From assembly GCF_014280875.1 (NCBI RefSeq), contig NZ_JACLAL010000002.1, forward strand, positions 186,001 to 250,000: DNA of 64,000 bases, in the 5' to 3' direction. The notes under the pieces were generated by a model. The model saw only the letters and a program-made list of their open reading frames with translations, was not told where the DNA came from and searched no databases. Numbering within the stretch: the stretch's first letter is position 1; each line of letters begins with the position of its first letter. This DNA comes from Paenirhizobium daejeonense. Its GTDB lineage: Bacteria > Pseudomonadota > Alphaproteobacteria > Rhizobiales > Rhizobiaceae. The position numbers and the translations under genes were made by a program. This document shows positions 52,463 to 61,696 of the stretch, one piece after another.

Positions 52463-54985
52463 TCATGGCAAGATCTTGTCTTCATCCTCCTGGTCGGGAG
52501 TGTTGCGAGGTTCGGTTTTGTTCCGTCCGCGGCCCAGTCCCGCCTTGGCTTCTTCCCGGCCGATATGCAGGCGCACATCCTGATGAGGATAGGGAATCTG
52601 GATGCCCTCGACCTTGAAGCGCTCGAATATCGTGACGCGCAGGTCGTTTTTGACCGGAAGGCCTCCAAGGACATCAGCGACGAAGCCCCGAAGTTCGAAA
52701 TCGAGCGACGACGCGCCGAAGCCGTTGAACATCACCACCGGCTCGGGGTTGCGCAGCACACCGGGATGGGCGTTGGCGATTTCCAGCAACAACTCCATCA
52801 CCCGGCGCGGATCGTTGTCATAGCTCACCCCTACCGGGATCTCGATGCGGCCGAGCTTGTTGCGGTGCGTCCAGTTACCGACCGGAGAGTTGATGAGTTC
52901 GGAATTCGGAACGATGATCGACTGCCGCTGGAAGGTCTCGATCTCCGTGGCGCGCACCGAAATGCGGCGAACGAACCCTTCCGTCGTGCCCGTCGCCACC
53001 CAGTCGCCAACCTTGAAAGGCCGCTCGACCAACAGGATGAGACCCGAGACGAAGTTCGAGACGATGTTCTGCAGACCGAAACCGATACCCAGGGAAAGAG
53101 CACCGGCGACGAGCGCAAGGCTGGAAAGATCGATCCCGGCCGCAGAAATGCCAATCAGGCCGGCAATCCCTGTTCCGAGGTAGCCGATACCGGTCTTGAC
53201 CGAATTCCGTACGCCCGCATCAACTTGCGAACGCGCCATGACGCTGCCATCGAGCCATTTCTGGAACCAGCGTGTGACGACTAGACCAATGCTGAAAAGC
53301 AGGATGCCGCCAAGAATACCGACCAGCGAAATGCGGATGGTTCCGACATGGATCTCGGTGAAGATATTGTAGAACCAGAGCTGAAGGTCCTTGGGCTGAA
53401 AGCCCCAGGAGATCAGGATCAGCGGAATGCCGATGGTCAGCGCAAAGGCATAGATCAGTAGGCCGGCGACCATGCCCGCCTGATCGAGCGCAATTGCCGA
53501 AAGCGAGAAGCGCTTTTCGAGATATTTGCCGACCAGCGTTTCGCCGAATCGGTTGGGCGCGGAAATCGCCTTGCCGGAGAGAATGCCGATGTACATCGTG
53601 GCGATGACGGCACCCGTCAGGATGATCTGGGTGGCGAGGAAGCGGGCTAGACCGACATAGCCAATAACACTGGCGAAAACGAGGCCGAAGCCGATCAGCC
53701 TCAGCAGCACCGCAAACGCTTTCGGCCAGGGCTTGCCCCGCTCGGCCGGATCATGGCTATCGCTAAGAACGGGTCTCAGGAATGAAACGACGAAGATGAT
53801 AATGCCGACGATCACCGAAGACACGAGGCTCTTCATGACGGTGAGGACAACGGGCGAGCTCAGCGTCTCGCTGATCGCACCGAGCACGTAGTCGAAGCCA
53901 TTGACCACCGCCATGACCACCACAGCGATATTGATGTCGCGCGCTCCCTTGTTGGAGAGCCTGACGAGACGCCAACTCGGCGCTTTCGGGGCAAGAACCG
54001 CCCGCGCCAGCATCGAAACGAAGAATACCAGACCGGCCAGCCCGAACAGGGCGGAAGCGATCGGCGAGATGTCAGACCTCAATACGTTGAACGTATCCAG
54101 GAAGAAGAAGCTCGCACCAAGGAAAGCCCCGAGCGCCATGGCCGGCAGGATGGTTGACCAGAAAGCGACGGAGAACCGGCTCATATAGGCCGGGTCCTTG
54201 TTGCCAGGGTCGCGCTTGATCAGCGAGCCGAACAGCCGGTATTCGACATAGACCATCACCAGCGCCAGAGACAGCGACAGCATCACAGCCATTCCGAACG
54301 GCACACGCTTGAACTTCCAGATAAAGGAATACCAGCTCGATATGGTCCGTCCAAAACGGCTGACTTCATTGGAGAACGAGTTCAACGCATCATCGAAGAC
54401 CTCGCCGGAAATCTCCGTATGCTCGAAAAGCTGGTCAGCGAACAGCCGCCGGCGGATATCGGTGATCGCATTCGAAAGGTTGGTGCCTCGGATCGACAGG
54501 TCCTCCGCCTGCCCCGTCAGCGTATTGATCTGCAGACGCTCGCCATTCAGCTTGTTGCGCTCTTCCGTGATCTCCGGCGCTTCGGCGGGCTGACCCTCTT
54601 TGGGTGCATCACCAAGCTGCGTCAACCGCGTTGTCACGTCGTTCAGGCGCGGCCGAAGCTGGACAGAAATCTGCAGGAGATCGTGGGAAAGATTGTCCAC
54701 CTGCGCCTTGATGTCGACCAGAGCCGAATCGTCAGTCTTCTTTGCCTCGACCTGCGCCTCCAGATTATCGAGCCGCGCCTGCGTCTCCTCTATCTTCGTT
54801 GCGGCATTTCCCATGACGTCGTCGCGCTGCAACAGGTTGTCCTGCGCCAGAACCTGTCCGCCAGAACCCGACAGGAGAACCGGAGCGAGGACAAGCAGGG
54901 CGGCGATCGCCCAAGGAGAGAGGTGGCGGCGAATATGGAACAAGGTCAAATTCCTGGATGGTCCTAAGCGATTTGCGCGGACCAT
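52463..54985 (-). CDS. large mechanosensitive ion channel (MscS/MscK-like, DUF3772)
   Basis: An 840-residue inner-membrane protein. Residues 25-50 act as an export signal, then a coiled-coil periplasmic DUF3772 domain (about 60-220) precedes roughly eleven membrane helices and the MscS core. The pore helix segment SLALVAGALSLGIGFGLQN and the VERPFKVGDWV beta-domain start are characteristic of MscS. Multi-pass MscK/YbdG-type channels with such N-termini protect against osmotic downshock. The ATG at 54985 is chosen; a TTG 18 bases upstream is in frame and no clear ribosome site precedes either. It is downstream of hutX on the same strand, separated by a hairpin. Confidence 0.9.
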   Translation of the reverse strand: MVRANRLGPSRNLTLFHIRRHLSPWAIAALLVLAPVLLSGSGGQVLAQDNLLQRDDVMGNAATKIEETQARLDNLEAQVEAKKTDDSALVDIKAQVDNLSHDLLQISVQLRPRLNDVTTRLTQLGDAPKEGQPAEAPEITEERNKLNGERLQINTLTGQAEDLSIRGTNLSNAITDIRRRLFADQLFEHTEISGEVFDDALNSFSNEVSRFGRTISSWYSFIWKFKRVPFGMAVMLSLSLALVMVYVEYRLFGSLIKRDPGNKDPAYMSRFSVAFWSTILPAMALGAFLGASFFFLDTFNVLRSDISPIASALFGLAGLVFFVSMLARAVLAPKAPSWRLVRLSNKGARDINIAVVVMAVVNGFDYVLGAISETLSSPVVLTVMKSLVSSVIVGIIIFVVSFLRPVLSDSHDPAERGKPWPKAFAVLLRLIGFGLVFASVIGYVGLARFLATQIILTGAVIATMYIGILSGKAISAPNRFGETLVGKYLEKRFSLSAIALDQAGMVAGLLIYAFALTIGIPLILISWGFQPKDLQLWFYNIFTEIHVGTIRISLVGILGGILLFSIGLVVTRWFQKWLDGSVMARSQVDAGVRNSVKTGIGYLGTGIAGLIGISAAGIDLSSLALVAGALSLGIGFGLQNIVSNFVSGLILLVERPFKVGDWVATGTTEGFVRRISVRATEIETFQRQSIIVPNSELINSPVGNWTHRNKLGRIEIPVGVSYDNDPRRVMELLLEIANAHPGVLRNPEPVVMFNGFGASSLDFELRGFVADVLGGLPVKNDLRVTIFERFKVEGIQIPYPHQDVRLHIGREEAKAGLGRGRNKTEPRNTPDQEDEDKILP

Positions 54986-55036
54986 AGTTTCAGTTTCGGT
55001 CAAAAGAAAGAACGGTTAACCGCTGCCGAAAACGAA

Positions 55037-55068
55037 ATGCCGGCCCCGCATTGCTACGGGACCGGCAT
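55037..55068. terminator. hairpin after hutX
   Basis: ATGCCGG (55037-55043) pairs with CCGGCAT (55062-55068), with CCG/CGG pairs farther in. On the minus strand it is followed by a T-rich but interrupted run. Probably the end of the monooxygenase-hutX message. Confidence 0.55.
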
Positions 55069-55094
55069 GGATCTCATCCAGATTTTCGGAAGAA

Positions 55095-55610
55095 TCAGGC
55101 AGAGGTGATCTTCGCCCTCAGCTCTTCGAAACGCTGCAACTGTTCGCCGATCAGCGCCCTCTCGGCATCGCGCCGAACGAAGACCTTGAACATCGCCCTG
55201 CCCTCGCCGTTCATGAACCAGACCGAACAGGACCTACGCCCATGGAAACCACGATCGACAAAGGCGATCGAAGTACAGCGCTCCTTGCGGATATGGCCAC
55301 CGATAGGGCTATCACCATGGATGTTAAACCAGCCGTGACCTTCGCTGCCGGCCGGAAGGCTGCCCTCGACTTCAAGCACGATGTCCTCGGTGTGTACGAT
55401 CAGCAGGACATCGCCCCAGCCGCTCAGATCCGTCCAGATGCTATCCCAGCGATCAGCCGGTGCGAACACCGCTGCACCCTCCGGAAGCACTGCCAAAACA
55501 TCTACAGGCGTTACTCCGGCAGATGCGGCGATAGCTTCCACCACGCCATCAGGTTTTTCGGCAAGGGCGGCACGCGCCCGTTCAGCGATGGAATTCAGCG
55601 ACCCGTCCAT
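55095..55610 (-). CDS. hutX: HutX-family cytosolic heme carrier
   Basis: The 171-residue product belongs to the HutX/HuvX group, cytoplasmic proteins that bind heme after import and pass it to a heme-degrading enzyme. The C-terminal half with IGGHIRKERCTSIAFVDR, RRSCSVWFMNGEGRAMFKVFVRRD is the diagnostic region. Starting at 55610 (TGAGG site overlapping the upstream stop) it lies seven bases after the monooxygenase gene. It is divergent from hmuTUV, which it should serve. Confidence 0.9.
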   Translation of the reverse strand: MDGSLNSIAERARAALAEKPDGVVEAIAASAGVTPVDVLAVLPEGAAVFAPADRWDSIWTDLSGWGDVLLIVHTEDIVLEVEGSLPAGSEGHGWFNIHGDSPIGGHIRKERCTSIAFVDRGFHGRRSCSVWFMNGEGRAMFKVFVRRDAERALIGEQLQRFEELRAKITSA

Positions 55611-55617
55611 GTCAGCC

Positions 55618-55962
55618 TCAGGCAGCCGCAGCGTCGGCGCGCTTGCCTTCGCGATCTTCATGAATGATCACTTCAAACCCTTCGAAATGCGGTCCGGAAA
55701 GATACTGCACCTTGCTTTCGCCCGCGCGCGCATGGGCGGAGCGGAACTGTTCGGACTTGGTCCAGGCGATGAACGCTTCCTGGCTTTCCCATACTGTGTG
55801 AGAAGCGTAGAGCGTATGATCTTCCGCCTTCGGTCCCTTTAGCATGTGGAATTCGATATAGCCGGGCAGTTCGGCAAGACGACCCTGGCGGGAGCGCCAT
55901 TGCGCTTCAAACGCCTCTTCGAAACCCGGAAGAACCCGAAAGCGGTTCATGGCAATATACAT
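55618..55962 (-). CDS. antibiotic biosynthesis monooxygenase-family, probable heme-degrading monooxygenase
   Basis: The 114-residue product (start 55962; AAGGG site) has an ABM/IsdG-like ferredoxin fold: IAMNRFRVLPGFEEAFEAQW, the LPGYIEFHMLKGP strand and HTVWESQEAFIAWTKSEQF. Residues of IsdG enzymes, an Asn near position 6 and the Trp and His in HTVWES, are in place. Its place in one unit with hutX, opposite the heme importer, supports a heme monooxygenase of the HmuQ/HmuD type that opens heme to release iron. Not proven by sequence alone. Confidence 0.82.
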   Translation of the reverse strand: MYIAMNRFRVLPGFEEAFEAQWRSRQGRLAELPGYIEFHMLKGPKAEDHTLYASHTVWESQEAFIAWTKSEQFRSAHARAGESKVQYLSGPHFEGFEVIIHEDREGKRADAAAA

Positions 55963-56057
55963 AGGCAAATCCCTTGTTCGTCCGGCAGACCAGCCGCGAA
56001 GGCTTCGCTGCCAGCTCATCAATTGAAAATCGGTTCGCAACATTGGCACCCGATCTG

Positions 56058-56092
56058 TTGCCTTCCTAATAAAACTTTCATATAAAAGTCAA
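56058..56092. promoter_or_regulatory. overlapping divergent promoters of the heme genes
   Basis: Rightward: TTGCCT (56058-56063), 17 bases, TATAAA (56081-56086), aimed at hmuT. Leftward: TTGACT (56087-56092) with TATTAG (56066-56071) 15 bases away, aimed at the monooxygenase-hutX unit. The two share the same 35 bases, so a single iron or heme regulator could control both. No clear RirA, Irr or Fur box was recognised in the gap. Confidence 0.45.
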
Positions 56093-56197
56093 GTTAAATG
56101 TCGCTACGCAGGTGACTGCTTTTGCACGCAATTCGGCCTGGCGCACCGGCCGGTTCGTCCCGAAACGAAACCGGAAGTAGACCTACAGGATTTTGAA

Positions 56198-57109
56198 ATG
56201 ACTGACTTTTCCATGTCGCTTGCCACTGTTTCGCGTAGCCTCGCGACCATCGTTTTTCTGCTTGCCGCCGGCGCTGGCGCAGCTCTTGCCCAGTCTCCTG
56301 CCAGCGACGCCAGACGTATTGTTTCGGTCGGCGGAACCGCGACGGAAATCATCTATGCACTCGGCCAGGGTGACCGCCTCGTCGCCGTCGATACGACAAG
56401 TACCTACCCCGCCGATACCGCAAACAAGGCAAGCGTCGGCTACATGCGTCAGCTCTCGGCTGAAGGCGTGCTTTCCCAGAAGGCCGATCTTGTCGTCATG
56501 GAGGCAGGCTCCGGTCCGGCAGATGCCATCGCCATCCTGAAGGCGAGCGGCGTTCCGATCGCCACCATCCCCACGCCGCCGGAGGCCTCGGAAATCGGCA
56601 ACAAGATACGCGCTGTCGGCGCAGCAATCGGCAAGGAGAGCGAAGCCGAAGAGCTTGCGACCAACGTCGAAATCAAACTGAAGGCGCTCAACGCCGAGAT
56701 TTCCGCACTGCCTGAGCCCCGCAAGCGCGTATTGTTCGCCCTGTCGCTCGCCAATGGTCGCGTGATGGCTGCAGGCAGCCACACCACCGCCGATGCTATC
56801 ATCGGCCTCGCCGGAGGCATCAATGCGGTCGCCGACGTGCAGGGCTATAAGCCACTTAGCGATGAGGCAGTCATCGCGTCCAAGCCGGACATCATTCTCG
56901 TCATGAATGGCGGCGCCATGCATATGACCGCAGAACAGGCTTTCGCCCTTCCGGCATTGCAGGCGACGCCCGCCGGCGCAAACAAGGCGTTCATCGCCAT
57001 GGATGGCCTTTATCTGCTCGGTCTCGGCCCGAGATCGGCTGAAGCCGCGCACGACCTTGCAGCCCAACTCTATCCCGACGCCGTCAAGCCTGCAGAGAGC
57101 AAGCAATGA
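56198..57109 (+). CDS. hmuT: heme ABC transporter, periplasmic heme-binding protein
   Basis: The 303-residue product has a signal peptide (1-30) and a class III periplasmic binding fold: RRIVSVGGTATEIIYALGQ, VAVDTTSTYP and GGINAVADVQGYKPLSDEAVIA are the HmuT/PhuT/ShuT pattern. The conserved axial Tyr region is in STYPAD. It delivers heme to HmuUV. AGGA precedes the ATG. The next gene overlaps by four bases. Confidence 0.93.
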   Translation: MTDFSMSLATVSRSLATIVFLLAAGAGAALAQSPASDARRIVSVGGTATEIIYALGQGDRLVAVDTTSTYPADTANKASVGYMRQLSAEGVLSQKADLVVMEAGSGPADAIAILKASGVPIATIPTPPEASEIGNKIRAVGAAIGKESEAEELATNVEIKLKALNAEISALPEPRKRVLFALSLANGRVMAAGSHTTADAIIGLAGGINAVADVQGYKPLSDEAVIASKPDIILVMNGGAMHMTAEQAFALPALQATPAGANKAFIAMDGLYLLGLGPRSAEAAHDLAAQLYPDAVKPAESKQ

Positions 57110-58203
57110 ACGCCATGGCGACCTTCGTCGCGAAGACTGCCAGGCCAACCGTTCCCGGTGACCGTTCCGCCTCCGGCGTCATTGTCGTCGCCTTACTCTT
57201 GATCCTGCTGGCCGCGGGCGCGTTCGCCTCGCTCATCACTGGTCCGACGGGCGTCGGCCTACCGGATCTCATCGCCTATTTTTCCGGTCGAAGTGCCGAG
57301 ATGTCCCCGCAGGACCTTGCGATCATGGAAGCCGTGCGCCTGCCCCGTACCGCGCTGGGCATTCTCGTGGGCGCGGGTCTCGGCGTTTCCGGGGCTATGA
57401 TGCAGGGGCTATTCCGCAACCCCCTTGCCGACCCGGGCATCGTGGGCGTGACATCGGGTGCGGCCTTCGCCGCCGTCTGTGCCATCGTGCTGGGAGGCAC
57501 CGTGCTCGCACCGGTGCAGGCGCTTCTTGGCAATCAATTCCTGCCGATCATGGCTTTTGCCGGCGGTCTCGCCAACACCTTCCTCCTCTACGCTATCGCC
57601 ACACGCAACGGCCAGACCTCGACCACCGCCCTCATCCTTTCTGGGATCGCCATCGGCGCGATGAGTGCAGCCGCAACCGGCCTGCTGATCTTCATCGCGG
57701 ATGATCGAGCGCTGCGTGACATCACCTTCTGGTCGCTCGGCTCGTTGGGTGGCGCCACCTACGCTAAGATCCTCGCAACCCTGCCCTTCATTCTCTTCGT
57801 GCTTGCCATCATTCCCTTCGTCGCCCGCGGCCTTGATGCCCTGGTACTCGGCGATGCGGCCGCCTTCCACATGGGCATTCCGGTGCAGCGTCTGAAGCGT
57901 TGGTCCATCGTCGCCGTCGCAGCAGCCTGCGGCGCAACCGTTGCCGTCGCCGGTTCCATCTCCTTCGTCGGTATCGTCGTGCCGCATCTGCTGCGTCTCG
58001 CCATCGGCCCGTCGCACCGTTTCCTGCTGCCTGCATCGGCCATTGGAGGATCTGCCCTCCTCCTCTTCGCCGACAGCATCGCCAGAACCGTGGCCGCACC
58101 CGCCGAACTGCCGATCGGCATCATCACGGCAATCCTCGGAGCCCCGGTCTTCCTCTTCCTGCTGCTCGGCCGCAGCGGGCGCGCAGCCATGGATGGCCTC
58201 TGA
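57106..58203 (+). CDS. hmuU: heme ABC transporter permease
   Basis: FecCD-type permease, 365 residues with about ten membrane helices. The family landmarks are present: LPRTALGILVGAGLGVSGAMMQGLFRNPLADPGIVGVTSG and GSISFVGIVVPHLLRL. The N-terminus is extended by about 25 cytoplasmic residues. It is translationally coupled at both ends: ATGA with hmuT and TGATG with hmuV. Confidence 0.95.
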   Translation: MNAMATFVAKTARPTVPGDRSASGVIVVALLLILLAAGAFASLITGPTGVGLPDLIAYFSGRSAEMSPQDLAIMEAVRLPRTALGILVGAGLGVSGAMMQGLFRNPLADPGIVGVTSGAAFAAVCAIVLGGTVLAPVQALLGNQFLPIMAFAGGLANTFLLYAIATRNGQTSTTALILSGIAIGAMSAAATGLLIFIADDRALRDITFWSLGSLGGATYAKILATLPFILFVLAIIPFVARGLDALVLGDAAAFHMGIPVQRLKRWSIVAVAAACGATVAVAGSISFVGIVVPHLLRLAIGPSHRFLLPASAIGGSALLLFADSIARTVAAPAELPIGIITAILGAPVFLFLLLGRSGRAAMDGL

Positions 58204-58994
58204 TGATCGAAGCCATCAATGTCTCCATCCGTCGCTCGGGTCGCCTCCTGATCCACGGGATCAGCCTTGCCGTGACCCCCGGCAGCGTCACCGCTGTCAT
58301 CGGCCCGAACGGCGCCGGCAAGTCCACGCTGATGAAAGTCCTGTCAGGGGAAATGCCCCCGGACGAAGGCTCGGTCAGCTACAACGGACGTAACCTCAAA
58401 CAACTCTCGCCGATCGAGCTTGCAGCCGAACGCGCCGTGCTGCCGCAATCCACGGTGCTGTCCTTCCCGTTCACCGCGCTGGAAGTGGCTCGCATGGGTG
58501 CCGTCGCCTATGGCGATCCGGATCCCGCCAATTCGGCGCGGCGCGCACTTGCCCGTGTCGGCCTGGATGGCTTCGAGGCACGCGCCTACAACGCCCTGTC
58601 AGGCGGCGAACAGCAGCGCGTGCAGTTTGCCCGCGTGCTAGCGCAGGTGCCGGCTGCGGTGGAGAATGGCAAGGCGCGTGCGCTCTTCCTCGACGAGCCG
58701 ACATCGAGCCTGGACATCGGGCACCAGATCGCCGTTCTGGAAATCGCCCGCGACTTCGCGAGAGACGGCGGCGCGGTGCTGGCAATCCTGCACGACCTCA
58801 ACCTCGCCGCGGAATTCGCTGACGATCTCGTGGTTCTCAGCCATGGCCGAGTGGTGGCTAGGGGACGTCCATCGGAGACGCTTCGTGACGATGTGGTCAG
58901 CGAGGTCTATGGCATCAGGGGTACGGTCGGACGGATACCAAACGACCGAATACCCTTCGTCCTGCCGCAGTCCCGAATCAGCCAAATTGAGTAA
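58203..58994 (+). CDS. hmuV: heme ABC transporter ATP-binding protein
   Basis: The 263-residue product has Walker A IGPNGAGKST, the Q loop LPQST, ABC signature LSGGEQQR, Walker B ALFLDEPTSSLD and the switch His in LHDLNLA. It begins one base inside the hmuU stop (58203). Together hmuTUV forms a complete inner-membrane heme importer; the TonB-dependent outer receptor is not in the window. Confidence 0.96.
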   Translation: MIEAINVSIRRSGRLLIHGISLAVTPGSVTAVIGPNGAGKSTLMKVLSGEMPPDEGSVSYNGRNLKQLSPIELAAERAVLPQSTVLSFPFTALEVARMGAVAYGDPDPANSARRALARVGLDGFEARAYNALSGGEQQRVQFARVLAQVPAAVENGKARALFLDEPTSSLDIGHQIAVLEIARDFARDGGAVLAILHDLNLAAEFADDLVVLSHGRVVARGRPSETLRDDVVSEVYGIRGTVGRIPNDRIPFVLPQSRISQIE

Positions 58995-59164
58995 AGCCGG
59001 CTAACGAAGTTATCCACAGCTTTCCACAGGCTCCACATGAGAAAACGAGCCTAATTTCCGCAACATTCCCGGAACATTTGAATCGAGGTGCGGAACAAAA
59101 CGGGATTATTGCTGTCACTGGAAAGTCGCAGGTGTTGTGAGCCGCCTTTTAGAGAAATTCTGCA

Positions 59165-59200
59165 TCCCTTCGCCGGCAAAGAACAATGCCGCCGAAGGGA
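59165..59200. terminator. palindromic hairpin downstream of hmuV
   Basis: TCCCTTCG-C-CGGC (59165-59177) pairs with GCCG-C-CGAAGGGA (59188-59200) with a single C:C mismatch and a ten-base loop. It lies between the 3' ends of hmuV and the convergent small gene. No U-tract. A likely shared transcript end or stabiliser. Confidence 0.5.
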
Positions 59201-59250
59201 TTAGCTCGGGCATAACCCTACTCACATAGGGAAATTCAGCCGGCGAAGGC

Positions 59251-59586
59251 TTATTCGTGAATGGTGTAGGAACCCAGTTCGCAGAGGTTCTGCGAATCTT
59301 CGGTCGTGTCCAGATTGGAATCCTCATCGAATTCGAAACGCATGTCGTATTCGCAAACCGTACGACCGTCGGCAATCGTGAGCTGTATGCTTTCGCCAGG
59401 CCCGAGAACGTCCTTGCCGAACACATCTTCCTCCCAGTCATTCACGCCGACCGGAGACGTGTAGAAGCGAGTCAGAACGGAATTCGTGCCGTTGGTCAGG
59501 GTGAAGACCAGATCCTCGGCCTGCGCCGCGGTGGTGGTCAGGATTGCAGCCGCCAGAAAACCTGCGGCGGAAAGCATCGATCTCAT
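59251..59586 (-). CDS. small exported protein of unknown function
   Basis: The product (111 residues from 59586; GGAG ten bases upstream) has a signal peptide (1-23, cleaved after AAQA) and a beta-sandwich-like domain with the acidic stretches DDWEED-like VNDWEEDVFGKDVLGPGE and FEFDEDSNLDTTEDSQ, and two cysteines (VCEYD, NLCELG) that may form a disulfide. I recall similar proteins in rhizobia but no function. High Asp/Glu content suggests metal or cation binding. It is convergent with hmuV. Confidence 0.68.
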   Translation of the reverse strand: MRSMLSAAGFLAAAILTTTAAQAEDLVFTLTNGTNSVLTRFYTSPVGVNDWEEDVFGKDVLGPGESIQLTIADGRTVCEYDMRFEFDEDSNLDTTEDSQNLCELGSYTIHE

Positions 59587-59751
59587 GCGAAACAAATCTC
59601 CAAGCCCGAAATTGGGCAAGGTCTGCATATCGCAAAATAGTAAAGTAACGATCCCGTGATTATCGATTGCGTTGACCAATTTTGGGCGGCACACAAAAAT
59701 AGACGGTATGGTTCCACGTCCGCTTTCAAACCAACTATATTTAAGAGATAA

Positions 59752-59827
<76 letters not shown>

Positions 59828-59951
59828 GATAGCACCGTCTGGCGGTGTGAGAGGCCGTATAAACAGGATCTGCGTTATTGTCTAGCGCGTAAACTGGAAT
59901 TCTTGGTTCTTTTGTCAAAAAAAATAAAAAATGAGAAATTATCTTATTTTT

Positions 59952-60869
59952 TCAAACATCTAGAACACCGCTCGCAAAACGCACGGCTTGTCCACCGATG
60001 CGAGCCCTGGAAATCTCGCCATCCTTGGCGTCGATATGCAGGTGAATATAGGACGGACGCCCCATCTCCACACCCTGCTCCACCATCATCGGATGATGGC
60101 CGTCCGGCAGCGCATCGAAATGACGTATGGCTCCCGAAAGCGCCGCAACTGCGGAACCGGTTGCGGGATCCTCGGAAATGCCCAGGTCGGGCGAAAACAT
60201 CCGCGCATGGAACTTCGCGCCGTGATTCACGCCACTGCGACAATAGACATAGGCCGAGGTCAGCCCCCCCTCACAAAGAGGTGCCGTCCGCTCCCAAAGC
60301 TGCGGATCGAAATCGACCCGCTCAACGGCGCTGAGATTGTGCACGGGCACCAGGAGGAATGGAACGCCAGCGCTCCAGACAGAGGGAACGTGATTCTCGA
60401 AACCGAGTTCGGTAATTTTCAGAGATAACGCATCAGCAATCCCCTGTCGGTCCAGCGCCAACTCATAGCGCATGGAAATCTTGGGCAGATCGAACTCCGC
60501 AAAGCTCGCTTCTGCCTCCCTCAACCGCACAGCACAGCGCACCGGTCCGACATTCTCTTCCAGCACCGACACGAGATCCAGATTGCCGCCTTCGTTCCCA
60601 TAGGCGCGTTCAGCGAGCGCGATCGCGGTACCAACGGTCGGATGGCCTGCGAAAGGCAACTCACGCACAGGCGTGAAGATGCGCACCTTTGCGGCGTGCG
60701 ACCCGTTCGACGCCTTCGTGACGAATACCGTCTCCGACAGGTTCATCTCCGCCGCGATTGACTGCATCGTCTCATTGCTCAGATCATCGGCATCGAAGAC
60801 GACGGCCAGAGGATTTCCGGCCAGCTTCCGGTTGGTGAAAACGTCGTAGATCGAATAGGGTCGTGCCAA
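59952..60869 (-). CDS. PhzF-family isomerase
   Basis: The 305-residue protein has the diaminopimelate-epimerase-like PhzF fold in two halves: YDVFTNRKLAGNPLAVV, the catalytic Glu in MNLSETVFV, TPVRELPFAGHPTVG and the C-terminal SEDPATGSAVAA. In phenazine makers PhzF isomerises dihydro-3-hydroxyanthranilate, but without phz genes this is a housekeeping paralogue of unknown substrate. The start is TTG at 60869, with a GGGAG site five bases upstream and no in-frame ATG before the conserved YDVF. Confidence 0.92.
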   Translation of the reverse strand: MARPYSIYDVFTNRKLAGNPLAVVFDADDLSNETMQSIAAEMNLSETVFVTKASNGSHAAKVRIFTPVRELPFAGHPTVGTAIALAERAYGNEGGNLDLVSVLEENVGPVRCAVRLREAEASFAEFDLPKISMRYELALDRQGIADALSLKITELGFENHVPSVWSAGVPFLLVPVHNLSAVERVDFDPQLWERTAPLCEGGLTSAYVYCRSGVNHGAKFHARMFSPDLGISEDPATGSAVAALSGAIRHFDALPDGHHPMMVEQGVEMGRPSYIHLHIDAKDGEISRARIGGQAVRFASGVLDV

Positions 60870-60949
60870 GGGAAATCTCCCGCCTCTGCCTGCATTTGGA
60901 ACCCGGGAGACTGCCCGACCTTGCCGCCGGGTGCAAGCAAGCAGAACGA

Positions 60950-61696
60950 CTAACCCTTACCGGTGAAGAACCACTCCAAAACCGGCGGCATAGCCGCATT
61001 ATAGGGATGGACGTTCGGATCGGGCGAGCGGATGGCGACTGCTCCGGCAATCTCCTTTTCCTCATCCACCAGCATATGCGCCGCGATGCGTTCGAGCAGT
61101 TCGTCCGCCGGCCTGTCGAATCGGTAGCGTTGCAGGATGGTAAGACGCCGATTGCGATAGCTGCCGAAGAGACCGCCCTCGAGTACGGCCTCATTGAGAT
61201 CAAGGCCCGTCTCCTCCAGCACTTCACGCCGCATATTGCCGGTGAGATCGCATTGCCCGTCGACGATATCGCTCCGGTCGAGCGAGCCGGCAGCGAAATA
61301 GACCTGTCCGGCATTGGCCGTATGCGCCCCCATCTTCACCGCGATCAGCGCATCGTCGGAGGAAATGATGACCGGAAAGCAGAAGGCGTGATATCCGCCC
61401 CGCACATGATCCTGCGGCTGGCGACGCCACCACATGAAGGTGGAATAAGGAACCACGAAGGCTTCGCCCTCCACGACGTTATCGCGAAAGGTCAGCCGGT
61501 TCTGAAAGACGAGGTCACCATTGAACAGCGCCGGGTTGGCGGCGATCTCCCGCTCCCAATTTTCTTCCGCTGCCTCCTTCTCGGCCCGGTGGAACGGATG
61601 CTCGCCTTCGAGAACCCGAAGACTGATGTCCTTCACCGGGAAGACGCGACCGTTATCCGGCAATCCTGTCTGGTCGCGCAAGGGAAGATCGTTCAT
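60950..61696 (-). CDS. Nudix hydrolase
   Basis: The 248-residue protein has the Nudix box in DIVDGQCDLTGNMRREVLEETGLDL (Arg-Glu then Glu-Glu-x-Gly, with its leading Gly near LDRSDIVDG). An N-terminal 90-residue domain precedes it, which suggests a substrate-specific type rather than a minimal MutT. It starts at the ATGA overlap with the exonuclease/phosphatase-family gene, so both act from one message. Substrate unknown, probably a nucleoside diphosphate derivative. Confidence 0.82.
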   Translation of the reverse strand: MNDLPLRDQTGLPDNGRVFPVKDISLRVLEGEHPFHRAEKEAAEENWEREIAANPALFNGDLVFQNRLTFRDNVVEGEAFVVPYSTFMWWRRQPQDHVRGGYHAFCFPVIISSDDALIAVKMGAHTANAGQVYFAAGSLDRSDIVDGQCDLTGNMRREVLEETGLDLNEAVLEGGLFGSYRNRRLTILQRYRFDRPADELLERIAAHMLVDEEKEIAGAVAIRSPDPNVHPYNAAMPPVLEWFFTGKG

